A DNA stretch of 64,000 bases, from contig CAZLWA010000052.1 in assembly GCA_964563165.1 (NCBI GenBank), positions 1-64,000 on the forward strand. Direction: 5' to 3'. Origin of the DNA: CAZLWA01 sp964563165 (GTDB taxonomy: Bacteria; CLD3; SB21). The notes beneath the pieces are model-generated. The model made no database searches, was not told the origin of the DNA, and saw only the letters and a list, made by a program, of their open reading frames with translations. The translations under genes were made by a program, and so were the position numbers. Of this stretch, positions 53,105 to 61,036 are shown piece after piece (position 1 is the stretch's first letter; each line of letters starts with the position of its first letter).

Positions 53105-53133
53105 AATATAGTTTCCCGGGAGGGAAAACACAA
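53105..53133 (-). promoter_or_regulatory. Possible promoter for the tRNA region, with a hairpin as spacer
   Basis: On the minus strand TTGTGT (53133-53128) and TATATT (53110-53105) are 17 bp apart. The spacer is the hairpin TTTCCC-TCCC-GGGAAA (53127-53112), which could instead be a 3' hairpin for grpE, whose stop is 14 bp away. Confidence 0.35.
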
Positions 53134-53140
53134 GAAAAAA

Positions 53141-53686
53141 TTATTTACTCACGATCACTTTGGCGTGACGAATGACTTTATCGTTGAGATAATAACCTCT
53201 TTCATGTTCATCCAGAATCGTATTGGGTTCGGAATCCGGCGCCTCAATCTGCATCAACGCATCGTGCAGGTCCGTGTCGAACTCCGTGCCGACGGACTCC
53301 ATCGTTTTGAGCCCTCTGTCCATGAGCGCTTTTAAGAATTTCTTATAAATAAATTCAAAGCCCTGAACGAACTGTTGGATCTTCGGATCCTCAGAAACCA
53401 TTTCCTTGGATACCTTCAGCGCGCGCTCCATATCGTCAACGACGGGCAGCAGGTCGATGATCAGCTTTTCATTCGCGTTCTGAACGATCTGGGCAAATTC
53501 TTTTTGGGTGCGTTTCTTGTAATTCTCGAAATCCGCCATCGTGCGCAAGAGCTGATCTTTCAATGCTTCTGCTTCGGAAACGGCCGGCTCTGAAACACCG
53601 GCCGAAGCGGTGTCAACGGCATCCGTCATTTCCATGGCATCCAGATCCTCCGAATCGGCGGAAGGGCTGTTTTTTTCTTCGCTCAT
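53141..53686 (-). CDS. grpE: Nucleotide exchange factor GrpE
   Basis: A 181-aa protein of normal GrpE length. An acidic, disordered N terminus is followed by the long helix ALKDQLLRTMADFENYKKRTQKE, the conserved LLPVVDDMERAL segment, and the C-terminal beta domain (GTEFDTDLHDALMQIEAPD; VIRHAKVIVSK). GrpE exchanges ADP for ATP on DnaK. It lies 54 bp after hrcA on the same strand, as in many heat-shock operons, but no dnaK or dnaJ follows; tRNA-Arg comes next. Unusually, the gene is followed directly by a promoter-like hairpin. Confidence 0.95.
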   Translation of the reverse strand: MSEEKNSPSADSEDLDAMEMTDAVDTASAGVSEPAVSEAEALKDQLLRTMADFENYKKRTQKEFAQIVQNANEKLIIDLLPVVDDMERALKVSKEMVSEDPKIQQFVQGFEFIYKKFLKALMDRGLKTMESVGTEFDTDLHDALMQIEAPDSEPNTILDEHERGYYLNDKVIRHAKVIVSK

Positions 53687-53740
53687 AAACTCCGAAATTC
53701 AAAATTTATTTTTTGAAATAATTTATGTGAACCCGTACGG

Positions 53741-54829
53741 TCATCCTTCATTGAGGGCTTTTTCCAGTACGGCTGCGGTATGCTGCACCAGCGAAATAAT
53801 TTTTGCGTACGGCATGCGTTTCGGCCCGATCACACCGACCGTTCCGGTGACGCCTCCCATTCGGTAGTTTGCGGTTATAATACTGCAGGCGTTCATCTTT
53901 TGATTATCGTTTTCACCCCCGATGGTAACCGCCACCCCGGCGTTTTTCGAACGCTCGCTCAATAAATCCACAAATTGATTCTTTTCTTCTAACAATTGAA
54001 TAATCGCGTACATGCCGCTCGGATCGGCAAAATCCGGTTTCGATAAAATATTATTGGTACCGGAATAACTCAGTAGGTTTTTGTCTTCAAAATTAAATAA
54101 TATATCGGCCGACCGCAAAAACACGCGCACGAATCCTTCTTCCTGGTCCTCAAAGCGGTAACGCAAATCCCGCACGCGCTCGGAAAGCGTCTTGCGAATC
54201 TCGGCAACCGACAATCCGCTCAGACGTTCATTCAGCAGCTGGCTCACATGAACCCATTCCTCCCGCGATCGGTTTGAGCGCACTTCAAGCACTACCGTTT
54301 TAACAAATCCGGACTTCAAACTCAATTCCGCAAGAATCCGGTCCGGCGCGATTGCGATCAAATCCAGTTTTTTAAAAATGGATAAATTAAAGCGCGGCGA
54401 AAGAATAATTCCCAATTCGTTGGAAATCTTTGCCAACGCTTTGGACGAGAAATAAAGAATTTCATCGATGCCCTCGGATAAACGAAAAATTTTTGTTGAG
54501 ATCTCCTGCACCGTAGACGAAATCACATGCTGTTCTGCTGCGCTCAGCTGACCGGTATCCATCATGTCGTCAACATACGCCCGATAACCGCGGTCGGTCG
54601 GGACACGGCCGGCCGACGGATGCGGATGGCCTAAATAGCCTTGCTCTTCCAGATCCGCCATGATGTTCCGAATGGTGGCGGCGCTCCATTCAACGGGCAG
54701 GTGCTTGGACATAAACCGGGAACCGACCGGGCTGCCCGTCTCGATAAAGTGCTGCACGACATATTTCAGAATTAATTTTTCCCGCTCAGATGGATTCATA
54801 GTCACCGGTTTTTTAAAATGATTAATCAT
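53741..54829 (-). CDS. hrcA: Heat-inducible transcription repressor HrcA
   Basis: ATG 54829 gives 362 aa; the frame opens earlier at 54961, but that part is an arginine-rich extension overlapping the upstream gene. The N-terminal winged helix is typical (REKLILKYVVQHFIETGSPVGSR, SAATIRNIMADLEEQGYLGHPHPSAGRVPTDRGYRAYVD). The GAF-like middle and C-terminal part includes the family segment NILSKPDFADPSGMYAIIQLLEEK and the end GVIGPKRMPYAKIISLVQHTA. HrcA represses heat-shock genes through CIRCE. No CIRCE (TTAGCACTC-N9-GAGTGCTAA) was found upstream here. An imperfect inverted repeat at 54837-54864 lies just before the start. Confidence 0.93.
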   Translation of the reverse strand: MINHFKKPVTMNPSEREKLILKYVVQHFIETGSPVGSRFMSKHLPVEWSAATIRNIMADLEEQGYLGHPHPSAGRVPTDRGYRAYVDDMMDTGQLSAAEQHVISSTVQEISTKIFRLSEGIDEILYFSSKALAKISNELGIILSPRFNLSIFKKLDLIAIAPDRILAELSLKSGFVKTVVLEVRSNRSREEWVHVSQLLNERLSGLSVAEIRKTLSERVRDLRYRFEDQEEGFVRVFLRSADILFNFEDKNLLSYSGTNNILSKPDFADPSGMYAIIQLLEEKNQFVDLLSERSKNAGVAVTIGGENDNQKMNACSIITANYRMGGVTGTVGVIGPKRMPYAKIISLVQHTAAVLEKALNEG

Positions 54830-54836
54830 GAAGACC

Positions 54837-54864
54837 CTGCGCCGTCGTTCGCGTGACGTCGCAG
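54837..54864. repeat. Inverted repeat just upstream of hrcA
   Basis: CTGCGCCGTC (54837-54846) and GACGTCGCAG (54855-54864) match in 9 of 10 positions around an 8-nt spacer, 8 bp before the hrcA ATG. It could form an mRNA hairpin near the ribosome site or act as an operator. It is not a CIRCE sequence. Confidence 0.45.
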
Positions 54865-54897
54865 CAGATGAAGATCGCGTCAACCACGTTGCGAGTT

Positions 54898-55863
54898 CTA
54901 TTCCAGCTCCACGCCGCCTTCTTTGTAAACGCACAACCCAAAGCCCTCTGTGCCGATCCACAAGTTGTCATTTTTTCCGATGGTCAGAGCGGTCACGCGA
55001 TTCTTGGGCAATTGTGAATTCGACTCCGTAAACACGGTCCAACTTGTCCCGTCGAATTTGGCAAGCCCTTTATTGGTACCGATCCACTTGTTTCCCGCAG
55101 CATCTATGGCAATGCATTTGACGATGTTGTCCGGAAGATCGGAATTCGAAGAGGTGTAGAGGGTCCATTTTTTTCCGTCAAATTTTGCCAACCCTCCGGA
55201 TAAACCCAACCATTTAGTACCGTTCTTTTCTATCACAATGCATCGCGTATTGATTCCCCAGATTTTGGACATGGAGGTATCCATCGTGGTCCACTTCTTA
55301 CCGTCCAATACGGCTACACCAGACGCGGTACCGACCCATATCGCATCTTTGCTGTCCACCGTTACGCAATTCACGATCTCATCCGGCAGTCCCGGGAACG
55401 AAGCATGGTAGATCGTCCAGCTGGTGTCTTTAAATCTCGCCAATCCATTGCCGGTGCCGATCCATTTCGCATCTTTGCTGTCAATTGCGACGGAAAAAAT
55501 TGAATTCGCAGGAATGCGTGAATTCGAAAGATCAAACGCGTCCCAATTCGTTCCATCAAATGTGGACAAACCCAAAGAGGTTGAAATCCATTTGACATGT
55601 TTCCTGTCTATGACGATAGCTTTCACATCGTTATCCGGCAAACCGGAGTTGGACTCGGCCAGCCCCGTACGCTGCCTCTCGGACGGATCAAATTTCATTA
55701 TGCCGGCTTTTGTTCCGTACCAAATAGCACCGTCTTCTTCGGCAATCGACGACACGATGTCCCCTTTCGTACTGCTGTAAACAATCCATTCCGGCTTACT
55801 TCCGCAGGCTTGCATCCACACGGCAGCCAGCGCCAATCCGGTAACGATAAGAATATTTTTCAT
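54898..55863 (-). CDS. Seven-bladed beta-propeller putative lipoprotein (two-component-regulator propeller type)
   Basis: A 321-aa protein with AGGAGG 7 nt before the ATG. The signal peptide ends in Cys20 (MQAC), a plausible lipobox. Seven repeats of about 42 residues each carry a K/I-WIGT-xxG strand: IWYGTKAG, KWISTSLG, KWIGTGNG, IWVGTASG, KWLGLSGG, KWIGTNKG and LWIGTEGF. These match the Reg_prop blade found in the sensor part of hybrid two-component systems, but here the propeller stands alone with no kinase domain. It probably binds ligand or protein at the envelope. It lies between korB and hrcA without clear functional link. Confidence 0.85.
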   Translation of the reverse strand: MKNILIVTGLALAAVWMQACGSKPEWIVYSSTKGDIVSSIAEEDGAIWYGTKAGIMKFDPSERQRTGLAESNSGLPDNDVKAIVIDRKHVKWISTSLGLSTFDGTNWDAFDLSNSRIPANSIFSVAIDSKDAKWIGTGNGLARFKDTSWTIYHASFPGLPDEIVNCVTVDSKDAIWVGTASGVAVLDGKKWTTMDTSMSKIWGINTRCIVIEKNGTKWLGLSGGLAKFDGKKWTLYTSSNSDLPDNIVKCIAIDAAGNKWIGTNKGLAKFDGTSWTVFTESNSQLPKNRVTALTIGKNDNLWIGTEGFGLCVYKEGGVELE

Positions 55864-55936
55864 AAGGGTTCCTCCTGAGTTTTTTTAGTGACTGTACTTG
55901 GTAATCAGGGTGCAAAGCAGCTTCTTCTTTTGCGGG

Positions 55937-56971
55937 TTATTCAATGACCCACGTGTCCCCTTGATCCAATAATTTAGTCAGATTGCCGGCGCCTGCCTTA
56001 TCTTTGGCAAAGGCAATTTGCGTTTTCATATCCTGATCGTAACAGTTCTTGGCAACCGCACGGAACACGCCGATCGGAGTAGGCAAATCAGGATTTTCGG
56101 TCATTTGGCTGTAAATGAACGCCAGCGTCGGATCCGTAAACTTCACATTGTGTACGAGAAGATCGCTCGTCGAATATTTTCCGTCGTCCAGATTGACCAC
56201 CGTCGGCGTGAAGCCGTCCAAACGGATGCCTTTGTCACGGTTCTTTCCGAATACGAGCGGTTTTCCGTCTTCCAACAAGATGGTAGTGTCGGGTTTCGTG
56301 TCTTTTTCCGTCAGCGTTTCAAATGCGCCGTCATTAAAGATATTACAGTTTTGATAGATTTCGACAAACGAGGTTCCCTGGTGGCGGTGGGCCGCGCGCA
56401 GCACATCCTGCATGCTTTTCGGATCGCGATCCAGGGCGCGGGCTACAAAACTTGCTCCGGCGCCGAGCGCCGCCGCAATGGGATTGAACGGATGTTCGAG
56501 CGAGCCCATCGGCGTGGACTTGGTAATTTTGCCGATCTCCGATGTGGGCGAATATTGTCCTTTGGTCAAACCGTAAATCCGGTTGTTGAAAAGCAAATAA
56601 TTAATATTCAAATTTCGGCGAATCACATGCATGAAATGATTGCCGCCGATGCTGAGCGCATCGCCGTCGCCGGAAATGACCCAGACGTCCAGGTCGGGAT
56701 TGGCCAATTTAATTCCCGTTGCCACTGCCGGGGCACGTCCATGGATGGTGTGAAACCCGTAGGTATTCATATAGTACGGGAACCGGCTTGAGCAGCCGAT
56801 ACCGGAAACGAACACATATTTTTCCTTGGCGATGGCAAATTCCGGCAGCGTGCGCTGGACGGTTGCCAGAATTGCATAGTCGCCGCAACCCGGGCACCAG
56901 CGGATATCCTGATCGGATTCAAAATCTTTTTTGGTTTGAACTATTTTCGGAATTTCAGCTACGGCGTCCAT
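55937..56971 (-). CDS. korB: 2-oxoacid:ferredoxin oxidoreductase, TPP-binding beta subunit
   Basis: ATG 56971 with GGGAGG at 5 nt is chosen; the open frame to 57013 starts with GTG. The 344-aa protein has DIRWCPGCGDYAI with iron-sulfur-linked cysteines, GIGCSSR, and the thiamine-diphosphate/magnesium motif GDGDALSIGGNH with the following NNRIYGLTKGQ. The C-terminal part matches KorB, giving oxidative decarboxylation of 2-oxoglutarate (or a related 2-oxoacid) with ferredoxin, reversible in reductive TCA cycles. It overlaps the end of korA by 17 bp, so translation is probably coupled. No separate gamma or delta ferredoxin subunit gene is present. Confidence 0.9.
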   Translation of the reverse strand: MDAVAEIPKIVQTKKDFESDQDIRWCPGCGDYAILATVQRTLPEFAIAKEKYVFVSGIGCSSRFPYYMNTYGFHTIHGRAPAVATGIKLANPDLDVWVISGDGDALSIGGNHFMHVIRRNLNINYLLFNNRIYGLTKGQYSPTSEIGKITKSTPMGSLEHPFNPIAAALGAGASFVARALDRDPKSMQDVLRAAHRHQGTSFVEIYQNCNIFNDGAFETLTEKDTKPDTTILLEDGKPLVFGKNRDKGIRLDGFTPTVVNLDDGKYSTSDLLVHNVKFTDPTLAFIYSQMTENPDLPTPIGVFRAVAKNCYDQDMKTQIAFAKDKAGAGNLTKLLDQGDTWVIE

Positions 56972-58808
56972 TGGCACCTCCCAGGATATCGATGATTTTA
57001 TTTTCAATTTCACGTGCGGTAAAGGGCTGTCCGGAAACCTTATTTAAACCGATCACATCAATCAGATATTCCGCCCGGATCAATTTGGATAATTGTCCCA
57101 AATTAATTTCGGGAATGAGAATATGCTTGAACCGTTTGAGAATGGGGCCCAGATCCTTTGGAAAAGGGTTGATCCATCTCAGATGGGCACGCGAAACTTT
57201 CAGGCCTTTCTTCTCACAGCGTTCCATCGCGGTACGGATCGCGCCATACGTTCCGCCCCATCCAAGGACAAGCAAAGCGCCGGAATCTTCTCCGAATATT
57301 TCTGTCGGCGGGAGAAAATCCGCGATACGCTTCACTTTTTCCGCGCGGATTCGGCACATGTAATCATGATTTTCCGGTTCATAATTGACGCCGCCGGTAA
57401 TATTTTTCTTTTCCAATCCGCCGATACGGTGTTCCAGCCCAACCGTTCCCGGAGTCACCCACGCACGCGCGAGGGTCTTTTCTTCACGCAGATACGGAGC
57501 AAACGTACCGCTGCCTTTGTGGCGCGAAAAATCGAAATCGGGTAACGTATCCGGTTTCGCGATTAGCCAGGGTTCCGCTCCGTTTCCGATGTAGCCATCC
57601 GACAAGAGGATTACCGGCGTCATGAATTTGACGGCCATATGGGCTGCTTCGTAGGCCACTTGAAAGCAATCTGCCGGACGTGACGCCGCTAGGACCGGCA
57701 CGGGCGATTCTCCGTTACGTCCGTACAAGGCCTGTAATAAATCCGCTTGTTCTGTTTTTGTCGGCAACCCGGTACTCGGTCCCGCGCGCTGAACATCGAT
57801 GATCACCAAAGGCAATTCCGTCATCACCGCAAGGTTGATCGCTTCGCTCTTTAGGCAAAGACCCGGGCCGGACGTCGTCGTGACCGCAAGGCTTCCGGCA
57901 AACGAGGCGCCGATCGCCGCGCAGACGGCGGCAATTTCATCTTCCGCCTGGAATGTTTTGACGCCGAAATTCTTATATTTTGCAAGTTCATGGAGAATAT
58001 CGCTCGCCGGCGTGATCGGATATGACCCCAGGAATAATTCCAGCCCTGATCTCTGCGAGGCCGCGACAAGTCCCATCGCGATCGCTTCGTTGCCTCCGAG
58101 GTTTCGATAGGTACCGGGCGGGAGTTTCGCAGGATGGATCTCGTAGGAATTGACGAACGCTTCCGTGGCCGCGCAATACGCATAGCCCGCTTTCAGAGCC
58201 AGAACATTGGCTTCCGCAAGCAGGGGTTTTTTTGAAAATTTTTCCTGTAAAAACTGTATCGTGCTGTCCATCGAGCGGTTGAAAAGCCACGAAATCATGC
58301 CGAGCGCAAAAAAGTTTTTGCATCGCTCCATGCCTTTGTGATCCAATCCCGTGTCGCGCAGCGCGGCTTTGGTGTGCGCTGACATTTCTACTTTGAACGT
58401 TTGGTACCCTGCGACCGTGCCGTCCTCGAGGGGGTTCGTTGCGCAGGCGGCCAGTTTCAGATCTTTCTCGGTAAAGCTGTCGGCATTGACAATTAATACA
58501 CCGTTCGCTTTGAGCGATTTGATATTCGCTTTCAGCGCAGCAGGGTTCATTGCTACGAGCACGTCCACTTCATCACCCGGCGTATGAATGTCATAACTTC
58601 CAATATGCAGTTGAAATCCGCTCACACCTGCAAGGGTTCCGGCAGGAGCGCGAATTTCCGCAGGAAAATCCGGAAGGGTCCCTACATCGTTGCCGAAAAG
58701 CGCGGACGTGTTGGTGAGTTCATTCCCCACCAGCTGCATACCGTCGCCGGAATCCCCGGCCAGACGAATGGTGACTTCTTCTAAATTTAAAACAGATTCA
58801 GCCGACAT
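56955..58808 (-). CDS. korA: 2-oxoacid:ferredoxin oxidoreductase, fused gamma-alpha subunit
   Basis: A 617-aa protein with an N-terminal gamma domain (about 1-190; RLAGDSGDGMQLVGNEL) fused to the alpha domain. The alpha part begins near 235 with NLGGNEAIAMGL and has the family motif YPITPASDI, then FQAEDEIAAVCAAIGASFAG and TTTSGPGL. The C-terminal transketolase-like domain (VLGWGGTYGAIRTAMERC) completes it. This gamma-alpha fusion with a separate beta gene is the two-subunit form used by many anaerobic and FCB bacteria. The ATG has an AAGGG site about 8 nt upstream and a promoter at 58889-58917. Confidence 0.92.
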   Translation of the reverse strand: MSAESVLNLEEVTIRLAGDSGDGMQLVGNELTNTSALFGNDVGTLPDFPAEIRAPAGTLAGVSGFQLHIGSYDIHTPGDEVDVLVAMNPAALKANIKSLKANGVLIVNADSFTEKDLKLAACATNPLEDGTVAGYQTFKVEMSAHTKAALRDTGLDHKGMERCKNFFALGMISWLFNRSMDSTIQFLQEKFSKKPLLAEANVLALKAGYAYCAATEAFVNSYEIHPAKLPPGTYRNLGGNEAIAMGLVAASQRSGLELFLGSYPITPASDILHELAKYKNFGVKTFQAEDEIAAVCAAIGASFAGSLAVTTTSGPGLCLKSEAINLAVMTELPLVIIDVQRAGPSTGLPTKTEQADLLQALYGRNGESPVPVLAASRPADCFQVAYEAAHMAVKFMTPVILLSDGYIGNGAEPWLIAKPDTLPDFDFSRHKGSGTFAPYLREEKTLARAWVTPGTVGLEHRIGGLEKKNITGGVNYEPENHDYMCRIRAEKVKRIADFLPPTEIFGEDSGALLVLGWGGTYGAIRTAMERCEKKGLKVSRAHLRWINPFPKDLGPILKRFKHILIPEINLGQLSKLIRAEYLIDVIGLNKVSGQPFTAREIENKIIDILGGANGRRS

Positions 58809-58888
58809 GGTCTATTCCCTTTCACCCAATTTTTCCTGAGTTCCTGTGTCTGAATTGAGATAATTTCATGAATACAAAGCACTTGGGC

Positions 58889-58917
58889 AATATAGAAAAT
58901 TTTACGTTAAGTAGCAA
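58889..58917 (-). promoter_or_regulatory. Sigma70-like promoter of korA-korB
   Basis: On the minus strand TTGCTA (58917-58912) and TATATT (58894-58889) are separated by 17 bp. They lie about 80 bp upstream of the korA ATG. The -10 matches 5 of 6 bases and the -35 matches 4 of 6. Confidence 0.55.
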
Positions 58918-58998
58918 GGGCGTTTATGGAACACGGAGGCTTGGAATATTTTTTGGGAGGAGGTTAGAAGGCGTCAATAACCCGATCGCAAGGAGTCG

Positions 58999-59520
58999 TT
59001 ATTCGGTGAGGGTAAATAAATTCTTCAGAGCTTCGCTCGTGATGGTAACGGGCGCAGAAGGATCTTCTCCGGCGTTTTTGGCAGGCTTGCTTTGGCGCAC
59101 GTCGGTTTTTTCTACGCCGCCGCTGCCGGCTATCTTTACGAGTGCAACGCCCATTCCGGTTTCAGCATACAGGCCCTCCGTGATGGCAGACATCCCGGAA
59201 ATCTTGATCGCATAAATTCCGTCCGTCAGCGGTTTTGACTGGGTGGATGTGGATTGAAGCAAGTTCATTCCGTATTGTATCTTGCGGGCGTGGCCGGGAA
59301 TGCCTGTGGTACGCCAGTATTCCTCGCCCTGTTTTTTGTCATCGTGTTCCGTCTGCCGGTACTTAATTACCGTGAGATTGAAAAAATCAATCGTCATCGG
59401 TACGCCGGATGTGGTACTCCACTCGATATCCCACGGCCGGCCGGCCAGCGAAATGGTTTTTTGCTGAGGTTTAGTTACAGAATCTTTGATCTGAATTAAT
59501 AATCTTTCTTCTGCCATCAT
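58999..59520 (-). CDS. Conserved-looking protein of unknown function (173 aa)
   Basis: The start ATG 59520 shares its first base with the exonuclease stop (TAATG); a second ATG follows at 59517. The product has no signal peptide or membrane helix, a strand-rich N terminus (RLLIQIKDSVTKPQQKTISL; RPWDIEWSTTSGVPMTIDFFNLTVI) and a Lys/Ser-rich C terminus (SKPAKNAGEDPSAPVT). No family was recognised. Tight coupling to the DEDDy exonuclease gene suggests they work together. It is the last gene of the SDR-GGDEF-acyP-apt run. Confidence 0.65.
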   Translation of the reverse strand: MMAEERLLIQIKDSVTKPQQKTISLAGRPWDIEWSTTSGVPMTIDFFNLTVIKYRQTEHDDKKQGEEYWRTTGIPGHARKIQYGMNLLQSTSTQSKPLTDGIYAIKISGMSAITEGLYAETGMGVALVKIAGSGGVEKTDVRQSKPAKNAGEDPSAPVTITSEALKNLFTLTE

Positions 59521-60167
59521 TACCAATCCACCGCCACTTTCAAAACGTTTGGAGCTGCATTATTCTGCGAATCGCTGTACAGCACATGACCGTTGAATTG
59601 CCCGTACTCGACGATCTCTCTTAATACTTTCACATCCTGCCTGCAGTATTCAATAATTTCATCCACGCGCCCCTCTTTCCACCACTGCAGTGCCAACAGC
59701 CCGTCGGCGCTTTTGCCGACCTGGAGCGTCGCCGTTGCCACGTTATCCAGGCGGATGCGGTGCTTGAGCTTGCCGCTTAAATATTGAGCGACGTCAAATG
59801 ATTTCTTGCCGATCTCGGCTACATCGCCGTAATGCGACAAAACTTTGCTGTCAAAATTATCTCCGTTGAAGGACACCACCATGTCAAACGCGTTCATGTA
59901 AAGGATCATCCCGGCAATATCTTTTTCATACCACACTTTGTAGTCATCGCCCGGAGCATACGTGACCGCCACGGAGACCAGCATCTTATCTGCGTTGTCC
60001 CAGCCGCCCACTTCTTCTGCGCGTTTTTGTGTTTCGACATCGTAAAATACGAGACGCTTGTTTTCGGTCAATTTTCGGGACGAAACTTCAGCGACTCCCG
60101 ACAATTCAAAATGCGAATAACAGCTGAACCAAAATTCAGCAGGATACCGTTCTTCGTACGCGCTCAT
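59520..60167 (-). CDS. Ribonuclease H-like DEDDy 3'-5' exonuclease-type protein
   Basis: ATG 60167 is taken; TTG 60188 would add 7 residues, and neither start has a strong ribosome site. The 215-aa protein carries the DEDD acidic set: FYDVET (Asp43, Glu45), SFNGDNFDSKVL and the final YCRQDV, where Tyr three residues before Asp marks the DEDDy subclass. The stretch LDNVATATLQVGKSADGLLALQWWKEG matches RNase H-like exonucleases of the YprB/predicted exonuclease group. It could act on DNA or RNA; the target is not shown by the sequence. It is followed with a 1-bp overlap by an unknown protein gene and preceded by apt. Confidence 0.8.
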   Translation of the reverse strand: MSAYEERYPAEFWFSCYSHFELSGVAEVSSRKLTENKRLVFYDVETQKRAEEVGGWDNADKMLVSVAVTYAPGDDYKVWYEKDIAGMILYMNAFDMVVSFNGDNFDSKVLSHYGDVAEIGKKSFDVAQYLSGKLKHRIRLDNVATATLQVGKSADGLLALQWWKEGRVDEIIEYCRQDVKVLREIVEYGQFNGHVLYSDSQNNAAPNVLKVAVDW

Positions 60168-60233
60168 GTGTGGATTCAAAATGTTCAATGACCGCCCGCC
60201 GGCAGGACGGGACGGGCCGAAGCCGCGAAATTC

Positions 60234-60755
60234 TTATTCATGCCCATAGGTAACTAATGAAACAACCCGATGACCTTTTAATTTATCGCGCCCGTTTAGA
60301 AACGTCAGTTCTACGAGTACGCCGATGCCGGCCACTTTTCCGCCGAGCATTTCCACCAAATCGCACGAGGCGCGCAGCGTGCCGCCCGTCGCCAGCAAGT
60401 CGTCCACGAGCAAAATTCTCTGTCCTTTTTTGATGGCGTCTTTGTGAAGATGCAGCGTATTTTGACCGTATTCCAGTTCATACGAAGCGGATACTGATTC
60501 CGCGGGCAATTTGCCCGGCTTGCGCACCGGAATAAATCCGACGCCCAATTCATAAGCGATCACCGAACCGAAAATAAATCCGCGCGATTCGATACCGGCC
60601 ACGGCGTCAATTTTACTTTTTGAAAATGACTTTAATATTTCCCTGGCTGATTTTTTCAGCGCCTTGCCGTTTTTGAGGAGGGTCGTAATATCTTTGAAAT
60701 GGATTCCCGGCTTGGGAAAATCCGGGACTTCACGAATGAGTTTTTTATAATCCAT
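60234..60755 (-). CDS. apt: Adenine phosphoribosyltransferase
   Basis: A 173-aa protein of normal length. The PRPP-binding motif is LLVDDLLATGGTLRAS, and the purine-recognition segment includes VAGIESRGFIFGS and FIPVRKPGKLPAE. The N terminus (IREVPDFPKPGIHFKDIT) is typical. It converts adenine and PRPP to AMP in the purine salvage pathway. It starts 5 bp after the acylphosphatase gene, so it is in the same operon as the SDR, GGDEF and acylphosphatase genes. Confidence 0.95.
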   Translation of the reverse strand: MDYKKLIREVPDFPKPGIHFKDITTLLKNGKALKKSAREILKSFSKSKIDAVAGIESRGFIFGSVIAYELGVGFIPVRKPGKLPAESVSASYELEYGQNTLHLHKDAIKKGQRILLVDDLLATGGTLRASCDLVEMLGGKVAGIGVLVELTFLNGRDKLKGHRVVSLVTYGHE

Positions 60756-60760
60756 GATCT

Positions 60761-61036
60761 CTATTCCGCAATCTGAAAATCCTCAAAGGTACCGGTGAAA
60801 TTTTTCCAACTCACTTCAACTTCCTGTACGCGCGCAAACGAGGGTCCCCTGTGAAGATGATCAATAAAATCCTCGATAGAGGTTTGCTCCCCTTCGACCC
60901 GAACGAAAACATCGCCGGTGCTGAGGTTTTTTGTAAATCCCGTCAGATTCAATTCCCGTGCGCGTCTGTGTGTATACCATCGAAAGCCAACGCCTTGAAC
61001 AAGTCCGCGGACCGTGATTTCGGCTCCGGCGTTCAT
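60761..61036 (-). CDS. acyP: Acylphosphatase
   Basis: A 91-aa protein with the signature VQGVGFRWYTHRRA; Arg19 and Asn37 (GFTKNLSTGDV) are the catalytic pair of the family. It hydrolyses acyl phosphates such as acetyl phosphate or 1,3-bisphosphoglycerate. Its ATG overlaps the stop of the GGDEF gene (ATGA, 61036-61033) and the next gene, apt, starts 5 bp later. Acetyl phosphate can also phosphorylate response regulators, so its linkage to the REC-GGDEF gene may be functional (inference). Confidence 0.93.
   Translation of the reverse strand: MNAGAEITVRGLVQGVGFRWYTHRRARELNLTGFTKNLSTGDVFVRVEGEQTSIEDFIDHLHRGPSFARVQEVEVSWKNFTGTFEDFQIAE

Noticed and set aside
54830..54897. Search for a CIRCE element ahead of hrcA
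   Set aside because: No TTAGCACTC or GAGTGCTAA half-site was found in this gap; only the CTGCGCCGTC-type inverted repeat is present.
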